A stretch of DNA of 57,982 nucleotides from Kiritimatiellota bacterium (GTDB lineage: Bacteria; Verrucomicrobiota; Kiritimatiellia; Kiritimatiellales; Tichowtungiaceae): positions 1-57,982 of the forward strand of contig JACNKZ010000064.1 of the NCBI GenBank assembly GCA_014381785.1, in the 5' to 3' direction. The notes beneath the pieces were generated by a model. It saw nothing but the letters and a program-made list of their open reading frames with translations, searched no databases and had not been told where the DNA came from. The first letter of the stretch is position 1. Each line of letters begins with the position of its first letter. Made by a program: the position numbers and the translations under genes. Positions 10,319 to 19,600 of this stretch are shown here, in pieces.

Positions 10319-11151
10319 CAAAAAAAGAAGCCATTCAGGTATTTGAGCAACGCAGCATACGCTCGCTCTGGGACGATGAGGCAGAAACGTGGTATTTTTC
10401 CATTGTGGATGTAGTCGCTGCCTTAACAGACAGCCCCAACCCGCAAGTCTATTGGCGCGTGCTGAAAAAGCGGCTGAAGGATGAGGGAAACCAAACCGTT
10501 ACAAATTGTAACGCTTTGAAAATGCGGGCTGCTGACGGCAAAATGCGGAAAACGGATTGCGCGACGACCGAACAGCTTTTTCGTCTGATTCAATCTATCC
10601 CTTCTCCCAAAGCGGAGCCGTTTAAGCTTTGGATGGCGCAGGTCGCCAGCGAGCGCATCGACCAGATTCAGGATCCGGAGCTCTCCATTGAGCAGGCGAT
10701 GAGAGACTATAAGCGCCTCGGCTACTCGGACCAATGGATCAACCAGCGTTTGAAATCCATTGAGATCCGCAAGGAACTCACCGACGAGTGGAAAAAGCAC
10801 GGGCTGGAAGAGGGCGTGCAGTTTGCCGCGCTGACCGACATCATCTATAAAACCTGGGCGGACAAGACCGCCAAGGAATACAAACAGCACAAAGGACTCA
10901 AAAAAGAAAACCTGCGCGATAACATGACCAATAAAGAGCTGGTGCTGAACATGCTCGCCGAACTCTCCACCAAGGAAATTTCCGAAGTAACCGATCCCGA
11001 CACCTTCCATCAGCACAAGCAGGTTGCGCGGCAAGGCGGGGAAGTGGCCCGAAACGCTCGGCTGGAACTGGAAGCCAAAACCGGGAAGAAAGTAGTTTCT
11101 CCACTCAATGCCAAAGATGGAATCCTGCTGGAGGGCGGTGGAGATGATTAA
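10315..11151 (+). CDS. Bro-N / phage antirepressor-like protein (DinD-like)
   Basis: 278 aa from ATG 10315, preceded by AAAGGAGG; this start overlaps the preceding stop by 4 bp. The N-terminal ~100 residues have the Bro-N pattern: WYFSIVDVVAALTDS, YWRVLKKRLKDEG, TTEQLFRLIQSIPSPKA and FKLWMAQVASERI. The C-terminal half is helical and charged (RDYKRLGYSDQWINQRLKS, KENLRDNMTNKELVL, HKQVARQGGEVARNAR), as in DinD-type proteins that regulate or modulate DNA-repair or restriction loci. In this operon it may be a regulator or specificity accessory. It overlaps the next gene by 8 bp. Family assignment is firm, role is not. Confidence 0.8.
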   Translation: MTKKEAIQVFEQRSIRSLWDDEAETWYFSIVDVVAALTDSPNPQVYWRVLKKRLKDEGNQTVTNCNALKMRAADGKMRKTDCATTEQLFRLIQSIPSPKAEPFKLWMAQVASERIDQIQDPELSIEQAMRDYKRLGYSDQWINQRLKSIEIRKELTDEWKKHGLEEGVQFAALTDIIYKTWADKTAKEYKQHKGLKKENLRDNMTNKELVLNMLAELSTKEISEVTDPDTFHQHKQVARQGGEVARNARLELEAKTGKKVVSPLNAKDGILLEGGGDD

Positions 11152-12772
11152 TCAGGCCAGCTTTACGTTGCGCAACCGCAACCCGGATATTCTGACGTGT
11201 ATCGCTAATCTCTCCAACGACGAGGTGTTCACACCGCCGGAGTTTGCCAACCGGATGCTCGACACGCTGGCCGAAGCATGGGCCGCCGAGTTCGACGGCG
11301 CGAATATCTGGGCGGACTCGTCGGTAACGTTTCTCGACCCGTTTACAAAATCGGGTGTATTCCTGCGCGAAATCACCCGCCGTCTTGTCCAGGGATTGGA
11401 AAAAGAAATTCCGGACCTTGTAAAACGGGTTGACCACATTCTGACCAATCAGGTGTATGGCATCGCCATTACGCAGATCACCAGTCTGCTAGCGCGGCGC
11501 AGCCTCTATTGCACCAAGCACGCCAACGGCGAACACTCCATTGCCAAGAATTTTGAAAGCGATGCCGGAAACATCTGGTTCGAGCGTTTGGATCATACGT
11601 GGAAAAATGGAAAATGTGTTTATTGTGGAGCAAGCCAAAGTACCTTTGATCGTGGCGAAGGGTTGGAGACCCACGCCTATGCGTTCATCCATACCGACGA
11701 CATAAAGACTCGGGTTGCCGAGTTGTTTGGAGAAGAAAATATGCAATTCGACGTCATTATTGGAAATCCGCCTTATCAGTTAGACGATGGTGGTTTTGGG
11801 AAAAGTGCGGTGCCCATTTATCAACATTTTGTAGAGCAAGCAAAGGCTTTGGACCCCCGTTATCTATTGATGATTATTCCGGCTCGTTGGTTCGCTGGCG
11901 GCAGGGGACTTGACGAGTTTAGGGAGTCAATGCTGACTGACAATCGCTTACGTTCAATCGCTGACTATCTTACCGCTTCCGATGTCTTTCCTGGAGTTGG
12001 GCTTAAAGGCGGTGTTTGCTATTTTCTTTGGGATCGGGACAATCCCGGAGCGTGTCAGGTTTCCACACATTTCAAGGACTGGCCGGTATCAAAAGCCATA
12101 CGCCCGCTACTTGAAGAAGGCGCAGATGTATTTATTCGTTTTAATGAAGGGTTATCGATTCTCAAAAAAGTGATGGCCACAGAGACTGGGCAGGCCGCCT
12201 CTTTATTATTGCCTGAAGGCAAGCGTTTCGACCAACTAGTTAGTTCTCTTCGCCCATTTGGTCTTCGCACATATTTCCAGGGTAAGAAAACTAAACGCAC
12301 TAGCGACTTGCTGGTCTACCAGAACGGCGGCAAAGGATATATCGCTAGAGATTCGGTAACTGCAAACACCGAGCTTATCGATAAGTGGAAAATTTACATT
12401 GGTCGGGCCGCTCCAGGGACAGGCAATAAAGACACTTACCCGCACAGAATTCTAAGCACGCCATTTGTTGGGGAGCCTGGCAGCATATCTACAGAAACCT
12501 ATTTATGCATCGGCCCGTTTAACACGCATAATGAGGCGGAAAGCGCATTGTCCTATATTTCTTGTCGATTGACGCGGCTTCTGATTCTCCTGCACAAGCC
12601 ATCACAGGACACAACGCGTAAGGTTTACACCTTTGTTCCTTCGCAAGATTGGAACCGGAAATGGACGGACGAAGATCTTTATGCAAAATATGGAATTTCG
12701 GAAAGTGAGATCGAATTCATAGAAAAAATTGTCCGCCCGATGGAAATCCAGGGGAGTTTTTTAGATGACTAA
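11144..12772 (+). CDS. Eco57I-like N6-adenine DNA methyltransferase
   Basis: 542 aa from ATG 11144 after GGAGGGCGGTGGAG; the upstream in-frame ATG at 11108 lies inside the previous gene. The N-terminus reads DEVFTPPEFANRMLDTL, motif I is degenerate (FLDPFTKSGVFL instead of DPACGSG), and the catalytic motif IV is intact: FDVIIGNPPYQL. Between motif I and IV are Cys/His pairs (YCTKH; CVYCG) that may bind zinc. The C-terminal half resembles target-recognition/helical regions of Eco57I-type enzymes (VYQNGGKGYIARDS, KIYIGRAAPGTGNKDTYPHR). It is probably the modification subunit of the cassette, methylating adenine in a specific site. It overlaps the next gene by 8 bp. Confidence 0.85.
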   Translation: MINQASFTLRNRNPDILTCIANLSNDEVFTPPEFANRMLDTLAEAWAAEFDGANIWADSSVTFLDPFTKSGVFLREITRRLVQGLEKEIPDLVKRVDHILTNQVYGIAITQITSLLARRSLYCTKHANGEHSIAKNFESDAGNIWFERLDHTWKNGKCVYCGASQSTFDRGEGLETHAYAFIHTDDIKTRVAELFGEENMQFDVIIGNPPYQLDDGGFGKSAVPIYQHFVEQAKALDPRYLLMIIPARWFAGGRGLDEFRESMLTDNRLRSIADYLTASDVFPGVGLKGGVCYFLWDRDNPGACQVSTHFKDWPVSKAIRPLLEEGADVFIRFNEGLSILKKVMATETGQAASLLLPEGKRFDQLVSSLRPFGLRTYFQGKKTKRTSDLLVYQNGGKGYIARDSVTANTELIDKWKIYIGRAAPGTGNKDTYPHRILSTPFVGEPGSISTETYLCIGPFNTHNEAESALSYISCRLTRLLILLHKPSQDTTRKVYTFVPSQDWNRKWTDEDLYAKYGISESEIEFIEKIVRPMEIQGSFLDD

Positions 12773-13931
12773 GCCCGCCCAGACCAACGCACAGGAACCG
12801 CCGGAGGCGCTGTTCGGGCGGATTGTTTCGATTCTGGAGGAGGCGCGAGGCAACGTGGTCCGGGTGGTCAACTCCAATATGGTGTGGGCCTACTGGCTGA
12901 TCGGCCGCGAAATCGTCGAGGAGCTGCAGGGCGGCGCAGCGCGGGCGGAATATGGCAAGAAGGTCATCGAAGAGCTGTCGATTCGGCTGAATGAACGGTA
13001 CGGAAAGGGGTTTTCCGAGGAGAATCTTCAGTTGTTCAGAAGATTTTATATAGCTTATAGTGAACGAATTACAATTTCGTACCCAGTGGGTACAGGATCT
13101 CTTGAAGAGGGAAAAGCGTACCCGCCGGGTACGGAATTGGTTCCGGTTGGAAAAAGCTCCCCGGCGGGGAGCGAATCCCTGCAAGGCTTTTCGCCGCAGC
13201 TGTCGTGGTCGCATTACCGCGTATTGATGCGGGTTGAAAACACACAGGCGCGCGATTTTTATGAGCGGGAGGTGATAGAGGGCGGATGGAGCAAGCGGAC
13301 GCTGGAGCGTCAGGTTCATACGCAATATTACGAGCGTTCCCTGCATGCGCAGCAGCCGGAAAAGATGATTGCCGAAGGGCGGCATCTGCAAAAAACTGCG
13401 CAGGCTCCCGACGAGATCCTGAAAAACCCCTATGTTCTGGAATTTCTCGGGTATCCGAGCTTTGCCGAGCTGCATGAATCGGAGGTCGAACAGGCGATCA
13501 TTACCCACCTGCAGCATTTTCTGCTGGAGCTGGGAACCGGATTCGCGTTTGTCGCCCGCCAGAAGCATATCCGTATCGACGACGAGGATCGGTTTATCGA
13601 TCTGGTTTTCTACCACTGCAAGCTGAAGTTTTACCTGCTCATCGATCTGAAAATCGGGAAAATCACTCATGGCGATGTGGGGCAGATGGATGGGTACGTG
13701 CGCATGTTCGACGGCATCTTCACCGCCCCCGATGACAACCCCACCATCGGCCTGATCCTTTGCACCGAAAAGTGCGAAACGGTTGCTCGTTATTCCGTGC
13801 TGAACGACCGCAAACAAATCTTTGCCTCGAAATATCTGCCCAACCTGCCCAGCGAAGAACAGCTCCGGCTGGAGATCGAGAAGGAGCGCCGATTGATCGA
13901 AGCCGCTATGGAGGAGCGAGACAGTGAGTAA
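12765..13931 (+). CDS. DUF1016 (YhcG-type) PD-(D/E)XK nuclease
   Basis: 388 aa. N-terminal DUF1016_N helical domain (AYWLIGREIVEELQGG, FSEENLQLFRRFYIAY, QLSWSHYRVLMRVEN) and C-terminal PD-(D/E)XK domain with RFIDLVFYH and YLLIDLKIGK supplying the acidic and Lys residues, then DVGQMDGYVRMFD. YhcG-type proteins are often embedded in restriction-modification operons and are predicted nucleases or accessory DNA-binding proteins. Oddity: a ~40-residue insert between RFYIAYSER and SPQLSWSHY, encoded by three short palindromes (13079-13172), keeps the frame. Starts within the last 8 bp of the methylase gene; its own end overlaps the helicase by 8 bp. Confidence 0.88.
   Translation: MTKPAQTNAQEPPEALFGRIVSILEEARGNVVRVVNSNMVWAYWLIGREIVEELQGGAARAEYGKKVIEELSIRLNERYGKGFSEENLQLFRRFYIAYSERITISYPVGTGSLEEGKAYPPGTELVPVGKSSPAGSESLQGFSPQLSWSHYRVLMRVENTQARDFYEREVIEGGWSKRTLERQVHTQYYERSLHAQQPEKMIAEGRHLQKTAQAPDEILKNPYVLEFLGYPSFAELHESEVEQAIITHLQHFLLELGTGFAFVARQKHIRIDDEDRFIDLVFYHCKLKFYLLIDLKIGKITHGDVGQMDGYVRMFDGIFTAPDDNPTIGLILCTEKCETVARYSVLNDRKQIFASKYLPNLPSEEQLRLEIEKERRLIEAAMEERDSE
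13079..13172. repeat. Three palindromic hairpins inside the DUF1016 gene
   Basis: GTACCCAGTGGGTAC (13079-13093), GTACCCGCCGGGTAC (13118-13132) and GCTCCCCGGCGGGGAGC (13156-13172), each a short perfect stem. Translated they give a Pro/Gly/Ser-rich loop with YPVGT, YPPGT and SSPAGS. Other DUF1016 proteins lack such a loop at this point, so it looks like repeat DNA accommodated in frame. Confidence 0.85.
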
Positions 13932-16455
13932 ACCCATCGAGCAAATCCTGGAGCCAAAGCCGGAAGCCCGTCCGCGTGTTTATGCCTATTCGATTGACGA
14001 TCAGGCGCACAAGGAGCTTCTCAAGGTAGGGCAGACGACGCGGGATGTAAAACAGCGCGTAGCCGAGCAGCTTAAAACCGCCGCGATCCGAAATTATAAA
14101 ATCGAGCTGGATGAATCCGCCGAGCGGGATGACGGTAGCATTTTTTCCGACCACGAAGTGCGGGCAGCTCTTGTTGCAAAGGGCTTTGAAAACACCGAGC
14201 TGGAGTGGATGCGCTGCACCGTCAAAGATGTGCAGACCGCGCTTGCCGAGTTGCGCACGGGGGAACGGTTCACCGGCACGCATCACGAAACCTTCCCGAT
14301 GCGCCGCGAACAGGCCGAAGCGGTGAATAAGACGCATGACTATTTCCATTCCATATGGAAAGAGGATATGCACGCGGTTCCGCGCTTCCTCTGGAACGCA
14401 AAGATGCGTTTCGGCAAGACCTTCACTGCCTATCAGTTGGCAAAAAAGCTGGGAGCCACGCGTGTGCTGGTGGTGACGTTCAAGCCCGCTGTTGAGGATG
14501 CGTGGCGGACGGATTTGGAGTCCCATGTCGATTTTGACGGATGGCAGTACCTTTCCCGAAACACGGACGGCGACCCGCGCAAGGTCAGCCGCAAGACACC
14601 AGCTGTTTATTTCGGTTCGTTCCAGGATTTGCTGGGCCGCGATTCGGCGGGAAACATCAAGCCCAAGAACGAATGGATTCACGAGGTGAACTGGGACCTT
14701 GTGGTTTTCGACGAATATCACTTCGGCGCGTGGCGTGAAACGGCCAAAGAGCTTTTCGAGGGGGAAGAGGATGCCCTGAAGGAAACCAAACTGGAATACG
14801 CCGCCGGTCTCGAAAATGTGAATGAGGATCTCAGCGAGCTTGCGGAGAAGGAAGCCGAATTCCTGCCGATCACAACCAAGGCTTATCTCTACCTATCCGG
14901 TACGCCGTTCAAGGCGTTGGCCACGGGCGAGTTTATTGAAGAGCAGATTTTTAACTGGACGTACACCGATGAGCAGCGCGCCAAAGAAGAGTTCGCGGGC
15001 GAGAATCCAGGCAAACGAAATCCTTACGGTGCCCTGCCGCAAATGCGCCTGCTGACCTACCAGATGCCGGAGGAGCTGTTGGCCATTGCAAGTGCCGGGG
15101 AGTTCGATGAGTTTGATCTCAACGCCTTCTTTGAGGCGTCGGGTAAGGGCGTTCTTGCCCAGTTCAAGCATAAGAGTGATGTCCAAAAGTGGCTGGATAT
15201 TATTCGCGGCGGGTACGCGCCCAGATCAGTCGAACATTTAAAGACGGGAACGCGTCCGCCGTTTCCCTATTCGGATGTGCGCCTTCTTCCATACCTCCAG
15301 CATTCGTTCTGGTTTATGCCGAATGTCGTGGCCTGCCACGCCATGGCCAATCTGCTGGCCGAGAGGCAAAATACCTTTTGGCATGACTACAAAGTGCTTG
15401 TTTGCGCCGGTGCTTCGGCAGGGATCGGGCTGGATGCACTGCCGCCTGTACGGAAAAAGATCGGGAGCGGATTTGATACAAAAACGATTGTGCTGTCGTG
15501 CGGCAAGCTCGTCACCGGGGTCACGGTGCCTCAATGGTCATCCATCCTGATGCTGCGCAATCTGACGTCGCCGGAGACCTATTTTCAGGCCGCGTTCCGC
15601 GTGCAGTCGCCTTGGTCGATTAAAAATCCGAACGGCGATGATCCGAACGAGGAAGAAATCCTTAAACCGGCCTGTTTTGTTTTCGACTTCGCGCCCACAC
15701 GCGCCCTGCGGCAGCTCTCGGAGTACGGCATCGGCCTGTCACCCAACGAGCCGAACCCGGAAACCGCAGTCAGGGATCTCGTTTCCTTCCTGCCGGTGCT
15801 GGCTTATGACGGCGCAAATATGACGCAGGTTGACGCGGGCGGAATCCTCGATATTGCAATGGCGGGTACGTCGGCCACTTTATTAGCTAAAAAATGGGAT
15901 AGCCCAACACTCGTTAATGTAGACAACGGTACGCTGCGCCGCATTCTCGACAATCCCGAAGCGATGGCTGCTGTGGAGCGCATTGAAGGCTGGAGAGCGC
16001 TGGGCGACAACATCATCGAAACCATTATCAATAAGAGCGAGAAGGTCAAAGAGCTCAAGAAAAAGGCCCGAGACGGCGAGCTGACCAAGACAGAGAAAAA
16101 GGAACTCAGCGACGAGGAGAGAGAGTACAAATCCAAGCGCAAGCTCGTTCAGGAAAAGCTAAGAAAGTTTGCAACGCGCATCCCGGCGTTTATGTACCTG
16201 ACTGACTTCCGCGAGAATACCCTGCAGGACGTGATCACCAAGCTGGAGCCCGACTTGTTCCAGACCGTCACCGGCCTGACCGTTGAGGACTTCCACCTGC
16301 TTGTGAGACTGCGCGTGTTCAACACCGAACAGATGAATCAGGCCGTATTCGCCTTCCGCCGCTATGAAGACGCATCGCTCCGTTACACCGGCATCGAAAG
16401 CCATGAGGGACTGACTCATTACGGGTTGTACAACACCGTGGTAGCGGTTGAGTGA
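13924..16455 (+). CDS. GIY-YIG (T5orf172-like) domain fused to an SF2 helicase
   Basis: 843 aa, GTG start overlapping the nuclease gene by 8 bp. Residues ~18-100 look like a T5orf172/MUG113-type GIY-YIG nuclease domain (VYAYSIDDQAHKELLKVGQT with R-x-V-x-Q-R-V after it). The SF2 helicase core follows: Walker A WNAKMRFGKTFTAYQ (about res. 157-171), DExH box VVFDEYHFGAW, motif III YLYLSGTPFKA, and a motif V/VI region with CGKLVTGVTVP and YFQAAFRVQSPW. The C-terminal third is highly charged (KVKELKKKARDGELTKTEKK). It is the likely translocating, cutting subunit of the cassette. Last gene of the five-gene overlap chain. Confidence 0.85.
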   Translation: MSKPIEQILEPKPEARPRVYAYSIDDQAHKELLKVGQTTRDVKQRVAEQLKTAAIRNYKIELDESAERDDGSIFSDHEVRAALVAKGFENTELEWMRCTVKDVQTALAELRTGERFTGTHHETFPMRREQAEAVNKTHDYFHSIWKEDMHAVPRFLWNAKMRFGKTFTAYQLAKKLGATRVLVVTFKPAVEDAWRTDLESHVDFDGWQYLSRNTDGDPRKVSRKTPAVYFGSFQDLLGRDSAGNIKPKNEWIHEVNWDLVVFDEYHFGAWRETAKELFEGEEDALKETKLEYAAGLENVNEDLSELAEKEAEFLPITTKAYLYLSGTPFKALATGEFIEEQIFNWTYTDEQRAKEEFAGENPGKRNPYGALPQMRLLTYQMPEELLAIASAGEFDEFDLNAFFEASGKGVLAQFKHKSDVQKWLDIIRGGYAPRSVEHLKTGTRPPFPYSDVRLLPYLQHSFWFMPNVVACHAMANLLAERQNTFWHDYKVLVCAGASAGIGLDALPPVRKKIGSGFDTKTIVLSCGKLVTGVTVPQWSSILMLRNLTSPETYFQAAFRVQSPWSIKNPNGDDPNEEEILKPACFVFDFAPTRALRQLSEYGIGLSPNEPNPETAVRDLVSFLPVLAYDGANMTQVDAGGILDIAMAGTSATLLAKKWDSPTLVNVDNGTLRRILDNPEAMAAVERIEGWRALGDNIIETIINKSEKVKELKKKARDGELTKTEKKELSDEEREYKSKRKLVQEKLRKFATRIPAFMYLTDFRENTLQDVITKLEPDLFQTVTGLTVEDFHLLVRLRVFNTEQMNQAVFAFRRYEDASLRYTGIESHEGLTHYGLYNTVVAVE

Positions 16456-16545
16456 AAGCACAGATAATGAATGCGCCGAAACCGAAAACCTCTTCACCGC
16501 CCTCCAGCAAAAAGCCTTTTCCCATGAGAATTAATCGACCAGTAA

Positions 16546-16592
16546 AACCGTTCCACGCATTGGAAATTTTTCTTCCAATGTCTGGAAAACGG
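16546..16592. promoter_or_regulatory. Double dyad forming one long imperfect hairpin upstream of the KAP gene
   Basis: TTCCAC-GCA-TTGGAA (16551-16565) and TTCCAA-TGT-CTGGAA (16573-16587) start 22 bp apart. The outer ACCGTT / AACGGT and the inner CATTGGAA / TTCCAATG pair with each other, so the segment is also one large inverted repeat. It ends 22 bp before the KAP start ATG and could serve as an operator or as a terminator of the preceding operon. The rest of the 159-bp gap shows nothing. Confidence 0.6.
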
Positions 16593-16614
16593 TATTCCAG
16601 AAAGTGAGGCATCC

Positions 16615-19600
16615 ATGAGCAACATAAAAACACTCCGACTGTTGAAAGATTCGACGACGACCACGACAGCAGATGCGTTCAACCATGATGTCTATGCGGA
16701 CCTTCTTACAGAAATCTTCTCATCCGGCTCAAACAGCCCGGGCATATCTGTTGGATTGTTCGGAAAGTGGGGGCAAGGCAAAAGCTATGTTGCCCAAAAA
16801 CTCACTCAAAAGCTGGAAGCAACTCACGGGGATAAAATCAAAGTCGTTTATTTTAATGCATGGCAAGCCAGAGGAGACTCAATACGCCGACAGTTGCTTT
16901 TAGAAATCCTCGAAAACATAAGTCCTAAAACGGCTGAAAGGCTGAAGAAAGAAGCGGGGCTCGCCGCTCTGCCGGAAATGACCGCCACGCCGAAAGACAC
17001 CCTTAAAAACTGGTTTAAATGTTTCGTAAAAATTACGTTGAAACTCTGGTGGGTGCCTGTAACGGCTCTGGGCATCATTTTACTGCTGGGGTATCTGCTG
17101 AATCTATCGCGATGGAACGAGCAATACCAAGAAACCATAATGACCGTTTTTCAGGTCTTCATCTCTGTCCTGAGTGCTCTTTTTCTTTTCGCACGGAGCC
17201 GAGTAGAGCGAACAGTTTCTTTATATATGGGAAGCGATCAAAGCATAAAAAGCCATGCCATCCGTTATCCTGAACAATTTGCTGACTACTTCAGAGTATT
17301 TGCATCACGATTTTGTAAAAACGGACAGAGGGAGATTCTGGTCATTGTTGATGATATTGATCGCTGCGACCCCGAAACCGTAACAGAAGCTTTGGCTGCT
17401 ATACGGCAACTTGGTGCCTGTAAAAGCTGGACTGATAAAAGCAAGAGCCATCCGATATTTTGCAGATTCCTCGTGCCATGCGACGAAAAGCAGGTTGTCT
17501 TGGCGCTTGAAGCGGACGGCCATGATGCGGGGGATGAAGGCGGGCGCTACCACGACTATCAAAGCGAAGAACTGCTGCGGAAATTTTTCGATGTGATCGT
17601 CCGGATGGATCAGCTTCTGCCGCAGGATTTGACTCAATATGCCGAAGACCTGGCTAAAGAGATCGGCATTACGGATTTGCAAGCAATCCGCAATCTGATT
17701 CATGCGGTGTCACCGAAAGACCCCCGACAGGTCAAAAAGCTGATCAATGCCTTTAAAACCGCGATGCGCAGAGTCGAGTTGAGTCAGGAGAGAGGTTTGC
17801 TTGAAGACCTGAGCGACCTGACCAACACGTTGCTTGCAATCGTCGCCCTCCGGGAAACGTATCCCTGCATTTACAACGACCTTATTGCTCCGGCTCCTGG
17901 GCGCCTCGCGCTCCTCTGCGATCGAAAATACGACGAACTGTGTAATCTGGAAGAAATAAAAGAGAAAAACAGGCTGGAGCGAATGCGCTTCAAAAACACA
18001 TTAAGAAAAGCTGGCGAAATGCTTCGGGAACTTTCCGCGATTGACATGAGCACCGCAGAACTTCTGATCCACGGACAGGCCGACCCCGAACTGCGTGGCG
18101 TTCCGCGTCAGGGTGAGCTGCACAGGGCTGTTCTTGCCAATAATTCCGAGCAATTCCTAAAAGCAATCCCTGAATCGGAAGAGCATCGCAATCAGGTATT
18201 TAAATGGCTTAACGGTAAAATCGAAACAGGGAAGACCCCAAAAAAGATTCAGGCACATCTCGCATTCATTTTGGATTACGCCAAAGAAAACCCGTCCGGC
18301 CTTGATTACGTCACGAACTCGCTCCATCACCTGCTCAAAAATACGCAGTACCAAGACGAAGTGCTCAACTCGTTTAAGCGGATAGATGAATTCGCAGAAG
18401 CTGTTGTAAAACTCTCTCTTGAAGAACAGGAACAGTTCTGGAGCAACATTGAGCTGGATGCGCCTCTAGAAGAAAAGGCTAAGCTGTTTTTCAACGTAGG
18501 CAACAGGATGCCGGATTCAGCGGTAGAGTATTTAGGTCATGTTCTCCACGGCGTGCTCCGCCCGGGCTCCGATTCGAAAAATGAAGAAGCCGTGCTCGCA
18601 GAAGAAATTATCGTTCAAATCAATGACTGTTTGCCAGAGGCCCGAGAAAACAGCGTTGGCCTACTGCCACCAATCGGACAAGAGATTTTAATCGGGGGCT
18701 GGATCCCGGCAGATGAAGAGGATACCGAGCACACAACACAGACAACCGTCGGGCTTCATTTGATCGGGAACAACCCCGAAACCTGTTACGAAACTCTCCT
18801 ACAGATCATGGAAGAAGATTTGTGGGAAACAGCCTTTGAAAAACCAAACGATGGTCCGGATTTTAATACTGCATGGCATGCCGCTACCGAACTGCTTCAA
18901 CGCATGGACAAGGAGAATGTCTCTGAGTTCTTTGGCCATCTCCACGAGCAGATTCTGGCTAAACAGTCCGGCGATCTCGTCGAATACTTCTATGAGCGTC
19001 TGAAGCCTATCCTCTACGCCTTCACAGAAGAACAACTTGCCGTCCTGGGCACCTCACTCGGAACACGCCTGACACAAAATGGCAACGACTGGATATTCAA
19101 ATTTATCGGAACACCTCAGGATCAGGCAAAGTGGAACACCCTCGTGCAAAGTTGCACCAAACAATATCTGGCCCGAATCCCCGGCAACACACCCTGCACA
19201 GAACAGGTAGAAGCTACTCTGGCAAAAATTAAAAAAGCCAACTGGGATGTCACGGAGATAATGGACTCTTTCATGGTCAAAATATTTGACCACCTCCCCA
19301 ACCGAATACACCTAAAGAAATGGGCTGATGTATGCTTAGAGTTTCTAACTGGGAAAAAGACTCCGGAAACCAAAGAAAAAATCATTTTTTGCATCACAAA
19401 CAATCAGTTTCTTGATGTCTCAATACACGTTGGCGTCAACACATGCTGGCGTGCATCCATATCGAAAGAAGATGCAGAGTTAGTCGCTGATAGGCTTGTG
19501 AAAGCACCTGTTGCCGACAGAAATCTAGCGGGACTTGAATCGAGCTATGCACAAATAGCCAACAAGCGCGGTGCAGATATTTTTTTCAACACACTGGTCA

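Noticed and set aside
11385-11403. Further dyad in the Eco57I-like methylase gene
   Set aside because: GTCCAG-GGA-TTGGAA has two arm mismatches, within chance for this relaxed form.
12717-13937. 406-codon minus-strand open frame opposite the DUF1016 gene
   Set aside because: Shadow; the plus strand has clear family motifs and overlapping operon structure.
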